From NCBI RefSeq assembly GCF_024349785.1, contig NZ_AP018817.1, positions 1,271,501-1,335,500 on the forward strand: a stretch of 64,000 nt of DNA, written 5' to 3'. This document shows positions 16,319 to 24,103 of this stretch, in pieces. The position numbers were made by a program, and so were the translations under genes. Source of the DNA: Sphingomonas bisphenolicum. GTDB lineage: Bacteria; Pseudomonadota; Alphaproteobacteria; Sphingomonadales; Sphingomonadaceae. The number at the start of each line of letters is the position of its first letter. The stretch's first letter is position 1. The notes under the pieces were generated by a model, which saw only the letters and a program-made list of their open reading frames with translations, had not been told where the DNA came from and ran no database searches.

Positions 16319-17856
16319 AGATGCAGATGTAGGAGCGCGGAGCCCAGCACGCCAGCCGCCGCCGCGATCGCCGCCACCAGCGCATAGCGCCAGCCGCCGC
16401 CTACGCGGATCAGCTTCACTTCCGTCAGCGGCGGCGGTGGCGGGGCGCCGCCCTTTTCGGGGAAGGCGTCCTCGATCCGCTTGACCAAACCCGGCAACCG
16501 CTGGAGCGTGCGCCAATTTTCGATCAGCGTGTCGGCGGCCTTCGCCTCCGGTCCCAGTTCGTCGCGCAGCCAGCCTTTCACATAGGGGCCGCTCGTCTCC
16601 CACAGGTTGATGTCGGGGTCGAGCGCGGTCGCCACGCCCTCCACCATCACCATCGTCTTCTGGAGCAGCAGCAAATGCGGCTGGGTCTGCATGTCGAAGT
16701 CGCGGGTGATCGCGAACAACCCGTCCAGCATCCCGCCGACCGAGAGTTCGCGCACCGGCTTGCCGCGCATCGGTTCGCCCACGGCGCGCAGGGCGGTGGC
16801 GAATTCGTCGACATTATGATGGCCGGGCACATATTGCGCCTCGAAGTGAATTTCGGCCACGCGCTTATAATTACCGGTGATCAGGCCGTAGAGAATCTCC
16901 GCCAGCCACATGCGCGCGCGCCGGTCGATCCGGCCCATGATGCCGAAATCGATCGCGACGATGTCGCCATTGGCCGTGACGAGCAAATTGCCCTGATGCA
17001 TGTCGGCGTGGAAGAAGCCTTCCGCAATCGCCTGTCGCAGGAAGGCGTTGACCAGCCGGGCGGCCAGATCCTTCACATCATGGCCCGCCGCGATCAGCGC
17101 ATCGCGATCGGAAATCTTGATGCCGTCGATCCACTCCATCGTCATGACCTTGCCGGTCGTGCGGTCCCAGTCGATGACGGGAATGCGATAACCGGGCATC
17201 GCCTCCATGGCTTCGCTGAGTTCGGAGGCGGAGGCGGCTTCGCGGCGCAGGTCCAGTTCGCGCACGGTCCAGCGCTTGAAGTTCGCGATGACCAGGCGCG
17301 GGCGCAGGCGCGCGATCTCGCCGCCCAGCATCTCGACATGGGCGGCGGCCCATTCATAGGTCTGGATGTCGCGATTAAACTTGTCGATGACGCCGGGGCG
17401 GATCACCTTGACCGCGACGTCGCGGCCGTCGGTCGTGACCGCGCGATGCACCTGCGCGATCGACGCGGCACCGACCGGCACCTCATCGAAGCTCTTGTAG
17501 ATGGCGTCCAGCGGACGGCCGAAACTCTGCTCGATCTGTGCCCGGATCGTGTCGAACGGCACGGGGGGCAGGGCGTCCTGCAAGCGCAGAAGATCGTTCG
17601 CCGCATGATCGCCGACCAGATCGGGCCGGGTGGCGAGCGTCTGGCCCAGCTTGATCGCGGCCGGGCCGATCGACTGGAAGGCGTCGGCATAGCGTGGCTG
17701 CTTCGGCACGCGCGCGCCGAGCCGGGCGATGCGGACCAGCCGCCGGACGGGGCCGGGGGTCAGCGGATCGCGCTCGATGCCGGTCAGCGCGCCATGCCGC
17801 GCCAGGGTGCGCCCCCATTTCAGGAGGCGGAAGATATGGGTGATATGGGCGGTCAT
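16315..17856 (-). CDS. ubiB: Ubiquinone biosynthesis kinase-like protein UbiB
   Basis: A 513-residue atypical kinase/ATPase (ABC1/ADCK family) needed for ubiquinone synthesis at the inner membrane. The family KxGQ motif appears as IKLGQTLATRPDL near residues 68-80. An Ala-rich nucleotide loop (VGAASIAQVHRA), the invariant lysine in VAVKVIRPG, the catalytic-loop HADMHQGNLLV and the metal-binding AIDFGIMGR follow. The C-terminus carries a proline stretch (GGAPPPPPL) and a hydrophobic helix (YALVAAIAAAAGVLGSALL) that anchors it. It lies between ubiE (7-nt gap) and coaBC (4-nt overlap) in one operon. Confidence 0.95.
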   Translation of the reverse strand: MTAHITHIFRLLKWGRTLARHGALTGIERDPLTPGPVRRLVRIARLGARVPKQPRYADAFQSIGPAAIKLGQTLATRPDLVGDHAANDLLRLQDALPPVPFDTIRAQIEQSFGRPLDAIYKSFDEVPVGAASIAQVHRAVTTDGRDVAVKVIRPGVIDKFNRDIQTYEWAAAHVEMLGGEIARLRPRLVIANFKRWTVRELDLRREAASASELSEAMEAMPGYRIPVIDWDRTTGKVMTMEWIDGIKISDRDALIAAGHDVKDLAARLVNAFLRQAIAEGFFHADMHQGNLLVTANGDIVAIDFGIMGRIDRRARMWLAEILYGLITGNYKRVAEIHFEAQYVPGHHNVDEFATALRAVGEPMRGKPVRELSVGGMLDGLFAITRDFDMQTQPHLLLLQKTMVMVEGVATALDPDINLWETSGPYVKGWLRDELGPEAKAADTLIENWRTLQRLPGLVKRIEDAFPEKGGAPPPPPLTEVKLIRVGGGWRYALVAAIAAAAGVLGSALLHLHL

Positions 17857-17863
17857 CCGGGCG

Positions 17864-18595
17864 TCAAATCTTCCAGCCGCTGTGAATGGCGACCAGCCCG
17901 CCCAATATCGGTTCGACCTTGGTATTCACGAAACCGGCGTCACGGATCATGCCCTCGAATTTGGGCATGGGCGGGAAGCGGCGGATCGATTCGATCAGAT
18001 AGCGATAGCTGTCTGCGTCATTGGCGAACAGCTTGCCGAGGTGCGGCACCAGCTTGTGCGAATAGACGTCATAGACGTCCGAGAAACCCGGCCATGTGGT
18101 GGTGGAAAATTCCAGGCAGAAAAAGCGCCCGCCAAACTTGAGAACGCGGTGCGCCTCGCGCAGCGCCTGGTCGATATGGGTGACGTTGCGGATGCCGAAA
18201 GCGATCGTATAGGCGTCGAACGCCCGATCGCCGAAGGTCAGCGCCTCGGCATTCTGTTCGGACCAGATCAGCCCGTCAAACCCCTTCTTCTGCGCCCGCT
18301 CGACGCCAACGGCCAGCATCTCGGGATTGATGTCCGAAACGGTGACCTGCGCGCCATGCTTGTGCATCCGAAAGGCGATGTCGCCGGTGCCGCCCGCCAT
18401 GTCGAGTATCTGTTCGCCGGCGCGGGGCTTCACCCGGCGCACGAACTGGTCCTTCCACAGACGATGCGCGCCGCCGGACATGGCGTCGTTCATCAGATCA
18501 TATTTCGCCGCGACGTTGGAAAAGACTGCGCGGACCATGCCCTGTTTTTCGGCGGCATCGACGTCGCGATAGCCGAAGGATGCTGTGTCGTTCAT
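17864..18595 (-). CDS. ubiE: Bifunctional ubiquinone/menaquinone C-methyltransferase UbiE
   Basis: A 243-residue SAM-dependent methyltransferase adding the ring C-methyl group in ubiquinone synthesis. Motif I appears as ILDMAGGTGDIAFRM, followed by VSDINPEMLAVG (motif post-I) and the family FGIRNVTHIDQALREAHRVLKFGGRFFCLEFS signature region. The YDLMNDAMSGGAHRLWK segment near the N-terminus is diagnostic for UbiE. The ATG at 18593-18595 begins MNDTASFGYRDV; upstream in-frame codons run through a repeat element and are not coding. It is the first gene of the leftward operon to dsrE. Confidence 0.95.
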   Translation of the reverse strand: MNDTASFGYRDVDAAEKQGMVRAVFSNVAAKYDLMNDAMSGGAHRLWKDQFVRRVKPRAGEQILDMAGGTGDIAFRMHKHGAQVTVSDINPEMLAVGVERAQKKGFDGLIWSEQNAEALTFGDRAFDAYTIAFGIRNVTHIDQALREAHRVLKFGGRFFCLEFSTTTWPGFSDVYDVYSHKLVPHLGKLFANDADSYRYLIESIRRFPPMPKFEGMIRDAGFVNTKVEPILGGLVAIHSGWKI

Positions 18596-18602
18596 GGGCT
18601 TC

Positions 18603-18660
18603 GCTCTAGAGCATCGCGCGCAAAAGTGGGAACCGGTTTTGCGCAAAAAGCGATGCGACA
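18603..18660. repeat. Alphaproteobacterial dispersed palindromic element
   Basis: Imperfect palindrome between ubiE and the trehalase gene. GCATCGC (18611-18617) pairs with GCGATGC (18650-18656), GCGCAAAA (18618-18625) with TTTTGCGC (18637-18644), and AACCGGTT sits near the centre. Its wording (GTGGGAACCGGTTTT) resembles a short repeat I know from many alphaproteobacterial intergenic regions. It is the only copy I saw in the window. Confidence 0.7.
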
Positions 18661-18810
18661 ACAAAAAAATGAAAACAGGTGACGACTTCATCGAGCGCCG
18701 ACTGGCTTTTGCCGCTGTTCCGGTGCCATGCCAGTGGGAAGGCGAGGGGCGGAACGTTTCGTGAGCGTCATCCATTTTTCAGGCAAACCATGTCGGGGGA
18801 GCCTCTAATC

Positions 18811-20376
18811 GTGCGTCCAGTCCTTGCTGCCCTTGCCGCCATGCTGTGCCTGGCCCAGGCCGCGCCGCAAACGTCCGCGCCGCCGCCCGGCCCGCAGCGC
18901 ATCTACGGCCCTCTGTTCGAAGCGGTGCAGCGCGAGAAGATCTTCCCCGACGGCAAGACCTTCGTGGACGCGGTGCCCAGGGCCGATGCCGCGACGATCC
19001 TCGATCGCTATCGGCAGGAAAAGCCGCAAGGGCCGGCGCTGCGCGCCTTCGTCCTCAACTATTTCGATGTGCCGGGCGAACAGGCGGCGGCGCAGGGCCT
19101 GCGCGGCCATATCAGGGCGCTCTGGCCGCAACTGACGCGCCCGGCGCTCAGTCCGCCGGCGGGGTCGTCCGCGCTCGCCTTGCCCGCGCCCTATGTCGTG
19201 CCGGGCGGGCGCTTTCGCGAGATTTATTATTGGGACAGCTATTTCACCATGCTGGGACTCAAGGCCGACGGGCAACAGCCTTTGATCGATTCGATGCTGG
19301 TCGATTTCGAAAGCCTGATCGACCGCTACGGCTTCATCCCCAATGGCACGCGGACCTATTATCTGGGCCGGTCGCAGCCGCCCTTCCTGGCGCTGATGGT
19401 GGATATGGCGAGCAATCCCGGCGATCCCCGGCACCTCAAAGCCCTCCGCGCCGAGCATGATTTCTGGATGCGCGGCGCGGAGGGGCTGGCGACGGGCGCG
19501 GCCGACCGGCGCGTCGTGCGGATGCCCGATGGCGCGCTGCTCAACCGCTATTGGGACGACAGACCGGGGCCGCGCGACGAGAGCTGGGCGGAAGATGTCG
19601 CCACCGCCGGGCAAAGCAACCGCCCGGCCGCCGCCATCTATCGCCACCTGCGCGCGGGTGCGGAAAGCGGCTGGGACTTTTCCTCGCGCTGGCTGGACGA
19701 CCCCAGGCGGCTGTCCACGATCCGCACGACCGACATCGTGCCCGTGGACCTCAACAGCCTGCTCTGGTCGCTGGAGCGGGCCATCGCTCGCCGCTGCGCC
19801 GCGGCGGGGGACGCCGCCTGCGCCCGACAGTTCGAATCGCTGGCCACCGCGCGCGCCAAGGCGATCGCCCGCTGGCTGTGGCAGCCGCGCGAAGGCCGTT
19901 ATGCCGATTGGGACATGCAGGCGCGCAAGCCCACCGCCATCGTCTCTGCCGCCACGCTCTTCCCGCTCTTCGTCGGGCTTGCGGATCGGCCACAGGCGGA
20001 CGCCGTCGCTCGCCTGGTCCGCGCGCAGTTGCTGGGGGAGGGCGGCCTGCGCACCACCCGCATCGCCAGCGGCCAGCAATGGGACAGCCCCAATGGCTGG
20101 GCGCCGCTCCAATGGGTGGCGGTGGAAGGACTGGCCCGCACGGGTCATGAAGCGTTGGCGAGGGATATCGCCCGTCGCTGGATCGGCACGGTCGATGCGG
20201 CCTGGCGCGAAACCGGCAAGATGCTGGAAAAATATGATGTCGAGACGCGCAAGCCCGGCGGCGGCGGGGAATATGCATTGCAGGACGGGTTCGGCTGGAC
20301 CAACGGCGTCACGAGCGCGCTGATCGACCGCTGGCCGGATCTCGAGCCCGATACCCCTGTTGCAGCCGCCCGCTAA
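18811..20376 (+). CDS. treA: Periplasmic alpha,alpha-trehalase
   Basis: A GH37 trehalase that splits trehalose into two glucose molecules. Both family signatures are present: PGGRFREIYYWDSYF (signature 1) and QQWDSPNGWAPLQW (signature 2); the catalytic acid/base residues of the family lie in the (alpha/alpha)6 barrel between them. From the GTG at 18811 the protein is 521 residues with a signal peptide (VRPVLAALAAMLCLAQAAPQ), so it should be periplasmic. GGGGGAG lies about 10 nt upstream of that GTG, while the ATG at 18790 has no ribosome-binding site. It sits between ubiE and mutM, which are neighbours in many relatives. Confidence 0.92.
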   Translation: MRPVLAALAAMLCLAQAAPQTSAPPPGPQRIYGPLFEAVQREKIFPDGKTFVDAVPRADAATILDRYRQEKPQGPALRAFVLNYFDVPGEQAAAQGLRGHIRALWPQLTRPALSPPAGSSALALPAPYVVPGGRFREIYYWDSYFTMLGLKADGQQPLIDSMLVDFESLIDRYGFIPNGTRTYYLGRSQPPFLALMVDMASNPGDPRHLKALRAEHDFWMRGAEGLATGAADRRVVRMPDGALLNRYWDDRPGPRDESWAEDVATAGQSNRPAAAIYRHLRAGAESGWDFSSRWLDDPRRLSTIRTTDIVPVDLNSLLWSLERAIARRCAAAGDAACARQFESLATARAKAIARWLWQPREGRYADWDMQARKPTAIVSAATLFPLFVGLADRPQADAVARLVRAQLLGEGGLRTTRIASGQQWDSPNGWAPLQWVAVEGLARTGHEALARDIARRWIGTVDAAWRETGKMLEKYDVETRKPGGGGEYALQDGFGWTNGVTSALIDRWPDLEPDTPVAAAR

Positions 20377-20393
20377 CGCCTACATGCATCGCC

Positions 20394-21206
20394 ATGCCTG
20401 AGCTTCCCGAAGTCGAAACCACCGTCGCGGGCCTGCGCTCCGTCCTCCAGGGGGCGGTGCTGACGCGAGTGGAGCCGCGCCGCGCCGACCTGCGCTGGCC
20501 GATCCCCGTCGACCTGCGTCAGCGGATGACCGGGGCGACGGTGACGGGGCTGTCGCGCCGCGCCAAATATGGCCTGATCGAAACCGATCGCGGCGACATG
20601 ATGATTTTCCATCTCGGCATGTCGGGTCGCTGGCGAATCGACCCGGCGGAGATCGGCGCGCACGACCATCTGCTGCTGGAAACAGGGCATGGCCATGTGC
20701 TGTCGCTCAACGACCCGCGGCGATTCGGTTCGCTGGACCTGGTGCGATCGGACGCATGGCAGGCCTACACGCCCTTCACCCGCATGGGGCCGGAACCGCT
20801 GGGACCGGACTTCGACACCACCCGCCTGGCCGCCGCGCTCAAGGGCAAGGCGACCTCGATCAAGGCGGCCTTGCTCGACCAACGAATCGTCGCCGGGCTG
20901 GGCAATATCTATGTCTGCGAAGCGCTGAACATGGCGGGCATCGCCCCGACTCGCGCGGCGGGCAAGATCGGGCGCGTGCGCCTCGGCTTGCTGGTGGAGG
21001 CGATTCGCGATGTGCTGTCCGCCGCCATCGTCGCGGGCGGCTCCACCCTGCGCGATTATGCGCGGCCCGACGGGGAGTTGGGCTATTTCTCCAAACAATG
21101 GCGCGTCTATGGGCGGGAAGGCGAATCCTGCCTGTGCGGCGGCACGGTGCAGCGTCGGGTGGACGGGGGGCGATCGACCTTCTTTTGCCCCAAATGTCAG
21201 AAATAG
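20394..21206 (+). CDS. mutM: Formamidopyrimidine-DNA glycosylase
   Basis: A 270-residue base-excision repair enzyme removing 8-oxoguanine and formamidopyrimidines and cleaving the abasic site. The N-terminus MPELPEVETTVAGL contains the catalytic Pro1 (after Met removal) and Glu2. A helix-two-turn-helix segment follows (LDQRIVAGLGNIYVCEAL). The C-terminal zinc finger reads SCLCGGTV then FFCPKC; the first knuckle is C-x-C rather than the usual C-x2-C. It begins 17 nt after the trehalase stop and precedes rpsT and dnaA, a typical alphaproteobacterial neighbourhood. Confidence 0.95.
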   Translation: MPELPEVETTVAGLRSVLQGAVLTRVEPRRADLRWPIPVDLRQRMTGATVTGLSRRAKYGLIETDRGDMMIFHLGMSGRWRIDPAEIGAHDHLLLETGHGHVLSLNDPRRFGSLDLVRSDAWQAYTPFTRMGPEPLGPDFDTTRLAAALKGKATSIKAALLDQRIVAGLGNIYVCEALNMAGIAPTRAAGKIGRVRLGLLVEAIRDVLSAAIVAGGSTLRDYARPDGELGYFSKQWRVYGREGESCLCGGTVQRRVDGGRSTFFCPKCQK

Positions 21207-21221
21207 CGTCGCCCGAATCCG

Positions 21222-21250
21222 TTGACGCCTGCCCCGAACCTCTGTAAGGG
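21222..21250 (+). promoter_or_regulatory. Probable rpsT promoter
   Basis: TTGACG (21222-21227) followed about 16 nt later by TGTAAG, just downstream of mutM and about 75 nt before the rpsT start. The -35 matches those upstream of aatA, rpmB and sahR in this window; the -10 is weak. Confidence 0.4.
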
Positions 21251-21322
21251 GCGCACCTTCACGAGGCATGTCGGTCGTTCGACGGGCCTCTTCCCGAGAT
21301 TTGATGAGAACCGAGGAATAGA

Positions 21323-21586
21323 ATGGCCAATACGCCGCAAGCCAAGAAGCGCATCCGTCGCAACGAGCGTCGCGCCGCAATCAATGGCGCCCGCATCAGC
21401 CGGATCCGCACCCTGGTGAAGAAGGTGGAAGCCGCCCTCGCCGCTGGTGACAAGGACGTCGCTGCCACCGCCCTGCAGGCCGTCCAGCCCGAGCTGGCCC
21501 GTGGCGTCGCCCGCGGCGTGCTGCACAAGAACACCGCCGCGCGCAAGTTCGGCCGCCTGACCAAGGCTGTCAGCGCGCTCGCCTAA
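21323..21586 (+). CDS. rpsT: 30S ribosomal protein S20
   Basis: An 87-residue, highly basic protein that binds 16S rRNA early in 30S assembly. The start [17 protein letters not shown] and the C-terminal [19 protein letters not shown] are diagnostic for bS20. GAGGAAT lies just before the ATG. It is preceded by its own candidate promoter and followed by a strong terminator, so it is probably monocistronic. S20 lies directly upstream of dnaA in many alphaproteobacteria, as here. S20 is known to repress its own translation in E. coli; I see no specific leader structure that proves it here. Confidence 0.97.
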   Translation: MANTPQAKKRIRRNERRAAINGARISRIRTLVKKVEAALAAGDKDVAATALQAVQPELARGVARGVLHKNTAARKFGRLTKAVSALA

Positions 21587-21612
21587 CCCCTCCGGGTTTT
21601 TCGGCAGATCAT

Positions 21613-21642
21613 AAGGCCCGCCCCATCGCTGGGGCGGGCCTT
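21613..21642 (+). terminator. Intrinsic terminator of rpsT
   Basis: Perfect 12-bp stem, AAGGCCCGCCCC (21613-21624) against GGGGCGGGCCTT (21631-21642), 6-nt loop, followed by TTTCG. It separates rpsT from the dnaA promoter region. Confidence 0.88.
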
Positions 21643-22010
21643 TCGTCGTTCCTTCACAATATGGTCATTTTTGACGATTGGCCAATTTCCCGCGATTCGA
21701 CGCACTGCGGCACGATTATTTCCTTACAAACTGTTGAAATAAGGTGATAATTTCATTCTCGTTCGATTCCCGCGGCTTTGCTGAGTCAACGGCTTTATTT
21801 CACTTTTTTGAACCATGCTGCCCTTGATCCGGCGCTGTCCCCCTGTCTATTTTTGAAATCCGGCCGCTGTCGAATCACCTTGATGCGGCCGTCATGTGAG
21901 ATTGCATATCGTAAGGAACTCGGGATGGCGGGGGCTTTTCCGATCGAGTATCCTTGCGTCTTTTTTCCTGCCCGGATCAGGGGGCACAGTTGGTGGGGTC
22001 GTCAAAGTCT
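21643..22010 (+). promoter_or_regulatory. dnaA upstream region with clustered GANTC sites
   Basis: A 368-bp, relatively AT-rich intergenic region with no convincing gene. Four GANTC sites (the CcrM methylation target in alphaproteobacteria) lie at 21694, 21765, 21783 and 21872. I found no TTATCCACA-type DnaA box and no TTAA-N7-TTAA CtrA site, so I do not call a replication origin here. In Caulobacter, GANTC methylation state tunes dnaA expression; the cluster may do the same. Confidence 0.5.
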
Positions 22011-23420
22011 ATGAAGGATGTTGTGGGCGTGGTTGGTTGGCAGGACGGAGAGATTAGCCAGGCCGATGCGGGCCTGGAATCCGCCTGGACCAGCATCCGC
22101 GCCGGCCTGCGCCGCGATGTCGGCGCACGGATGTTCGATCAGTGGCTCAAGCCCGTCCGCCTCGGTGACTATTGCGCCGAATCGCAGACGCTCGACCTGC
22201 TGGTCGCCAGCGATTTCAGCGCCAATTTCGTGTCCGGCCAGTTTGGCGACCGCCTGCGCATGGCCTGGCGCAGCGCCGGGGCCGGCGTGCGCGAGGTGCG
22301 GTTGCGCCGTGCGCCCGACGCCACCGGGCCGCGCCTGCTGGAAGTCGTGCATGTCGAGCCGCCGGTGCCGACTGAAACCGCCGCGCCCGTCGCCATCGCC
22401 TCCAATTTCCTGCCGCGCCACGGCTTTGACGATTTCGTCATGGGCGAAACCAACCGCCTTGCCTGTTCGGCCGCCCAGGCGATGGCCGGCGAAGCCACGC
22501 CGCGCTTCAGCCCGCTGTTCATCCATGGCGGCACGGGCCAGGGCAAGACCCACCTGCTCCACGCCATCGCCCGCGCCTTTTCCGCCCATGCGCCCACGTC
22601 CCCCGTGCTCTACATGTCGGCCGAACGCTTCATGATGGAATTTGTGAACGCGATGCGCGCCAATGAGACGATGGCGTTCAAGGGCCGGCTGCGCGCTGCC
22701 CGGCTGTTGCTGATCGACGATATCCAGTTCATTGCGGGCAAGGGATCGACGCAGGAGGAATTCCTCCACACGATCAACGACCTGATCGACAGCGGCGCGC
22801 GTATCGTCGTGACCGCCGACCGACCGCCGCAGATGCTCGAATCGATCGATCCGCGAATCCTGTCGCGCCTCGCCGGCGGCCTGGTCGCCGATATCCAGCC
22901 CGCCGGGCTCGACCTGCGCCTCGCCATCCTCGAATCGAAGCGCGCGGTGGCGGGCGACCCGCCGGTCCCCGATGCGGTGATCGACTTCCTCGCCCGCTCG
23001 ATCCGCTCGAACGTGCGCGAACTGGAAGGGGCGTTCAACAAGCTGGTCGCTTATGGCCAACTGACAGGCCGCTCGATCGACCTCGACTTTGCGCAAGGGA
23101 TGCTGGCCGACGCGGTGCGCGCCAATGCGCGGCGGATCACGGTGGACGAAATCCAGAAGGCCTGCGCTGCCCATTTCAAGATCGACCCGTCGGAAATGCG
23201 TTCCAAGCGCCGCGCCCGCGCCGTCGCCCGCCCGCGCCAGGTGGCGATGTACCTCGCCAAGAAGATGACGCCGCGTTCGCTGCCCGAAATTGGCCGCATC
23301 TTCGGCGGGCGCGATCACAGCACGGTGATCCATGCCGTGCGCACGATCGAGGCGCTGCGCGAAAGCAACCCGGACATGGACGCCGATGTTCGCGCGCTCC
23401 AGCGCCTGCTGGAGGGCTGA
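22011..23420 (+). CDS. dnaA: Chromosomal replication initiator protein DnaA
   Basis: A 469-residue AAA+ initiator that binds oriC boxes and opens the duplex. The N-terminal DnaB-interaction domain (W..I.AGL..DVGARMFDQWLKP) is followed by a variable linker. The ATPase core has Walker A GGTGQGKTHLL, Walker B LLLIDDIQFI and sensor/arginine-finger segments around DPRILSRL. The C-terminal DNA-binding domain has the DnaA signature GGRDHSTVIHAV. The ATG at 22011 gives MKDVVGVVG; a start at 21954 would add an implausible extension. It sits downstream of rpsT with its own terminator-isolated promoter region. Confidence 0.96.
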   Translation: MKDVVGVVGWQDGEISQADAGLESAWTSIRAGLRRDVGARMFDQWLKPVRLGDYCAESQTLDLLVASDFSANFVSGQFGDRLRMAWRSAGAGVREVRLRRAPDATGPRLLEVVHVEPPVPTETAAPVAIASNFLPRHGFDDFVMGETNRLACSAAQAMAGEATPRFSPLFIHGGTGQGKTHLLHAIARAFSAHAPTSPVLYMSAERFMMEFVNAMRANETMAFKGRLRAARLLLIDDIQFIAGKGSTQEEFLHTINDLIDSGARIVVTADRPPQMLESIDPRILSRLAGGLVADIQPAGLDLRLAILESKRAVAGDPPVPDAVIDFLARSIRSNVRELEGAFNKLVAYGQLTGRSIDLDFAQGMLADAVRANARRITVDEIQKACAAHFKIDPSEMRSKRRARAVARPRQVAMYLAKKMTPRSLPEIGRIFGGRDHSTVIHAVRTIEALRESNPDMDADVRALQRLLEG

Positions 23421-23464
23421 CTGGCCCCTCTGGCGTCCGGCGGCGGAGAAGCTAGGGTGAGCGT

Positions 23465-24076
23465 ATGATTCGCGTCCTTGCTATCCTGCTCGCCGCCCTT
23501 CTCGGCTTTTCGGCCGCCTTGGCCCAGACACCGCCGGCGCCAGCGCCTTCGACCGACGTTCGCGTCGCGCTCGACACCGATGCAGGACGCATCCTGATAG
23601 CGGTCCATGTCGACAAGGCGCCGGTCACCGCCGCCAACTTCCTCAAATATGTCGACCAGAAACGGTTCGACGGCACGCTCTTCTATCGCGGCGTGGGCGC
23701 GTCCGATTATGGTTTCGTCCAGGGCGGGGCGCAAAATGATCCGAAACGGATATTGCCGCCGATCAAACATGAACCAACCACCCAGACCGGCCTCACCCAT
23801 GACGACGGCGCACTGTCGATGGCGCGCTATGCGCCGGGCAGCGCGACCGGCGACTTCTTCATCGTGCTGGGCAAGATGCCGGCCATGGACGCCCAGCCCC
23901 AGCAGGCGAGCGGCGACAATCAGGGCTTTGCCGTCTTCGCCCATGTGGTCGAGGGGATGGATGTGGTGAAGGCGATCCTCGCCGCGCCCAAATCGCCCAC
24001 GGCCGGGGAGGGCGTGATGAAGGGGCAGATGCTCGCCGCACCGGTGACGATCCGTACGGCGCGGCGGGTGCCTTGA
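23465..24076 (+). CDS. Periplasmic cyclophilin-type peptidyl-prolyl isomerase
   Basis: A 203-residue protein with a cleavable signal peptide (MIRVLAILLAALLGFSAALA, then QTPPAP) and a cyclophilin domain. It catalyses cis-trans isomerisation of X-Pro bonds in the periplasm. The domain starts DVRVALDTDAGRILIAVHVD; FYRGVGASDYGFVQGG corresponds to the family FHRVI..FMIQGG active-site loop. The catalytic Arg is kept, whereas the usual His after it is Gly-Ala-type sequence, so this is a diverged member. It stands 45 nt after dnaA and may be co-transcribed. Its precise clients are unknown. Confidence 0.85.
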   Translation: MIRVLAILLAALLGFSAALAQTPPAPAPSTDVRVALDTDAGRILIAVHVDKAPVTAANFLKYVDQKRFDGTLFYRGVGASDYGFVQGGAQNDPKRILPPIKHEPTTQTGLTHDDGALSMARYAPGSATGDFFIVLGKMPAMDAQPQQASGDNQGFAVFAHVVEGMDVVKAILAAPKSPTAGEGVMKGQMLAAPVTIRTARRVP

Positions 24077-24103
24077 TCTTGTGATCCAAGCCTTCCAACA
24101 GGT

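Noticed and set aside
21643..22010. Possible replication origin upstream of dnaA
   Set aside because: No cluster of TTATCCACA-type boxes and no obvious unwinding element; in alphaproteobacteria oriC is often near hemE rather than dnaA.
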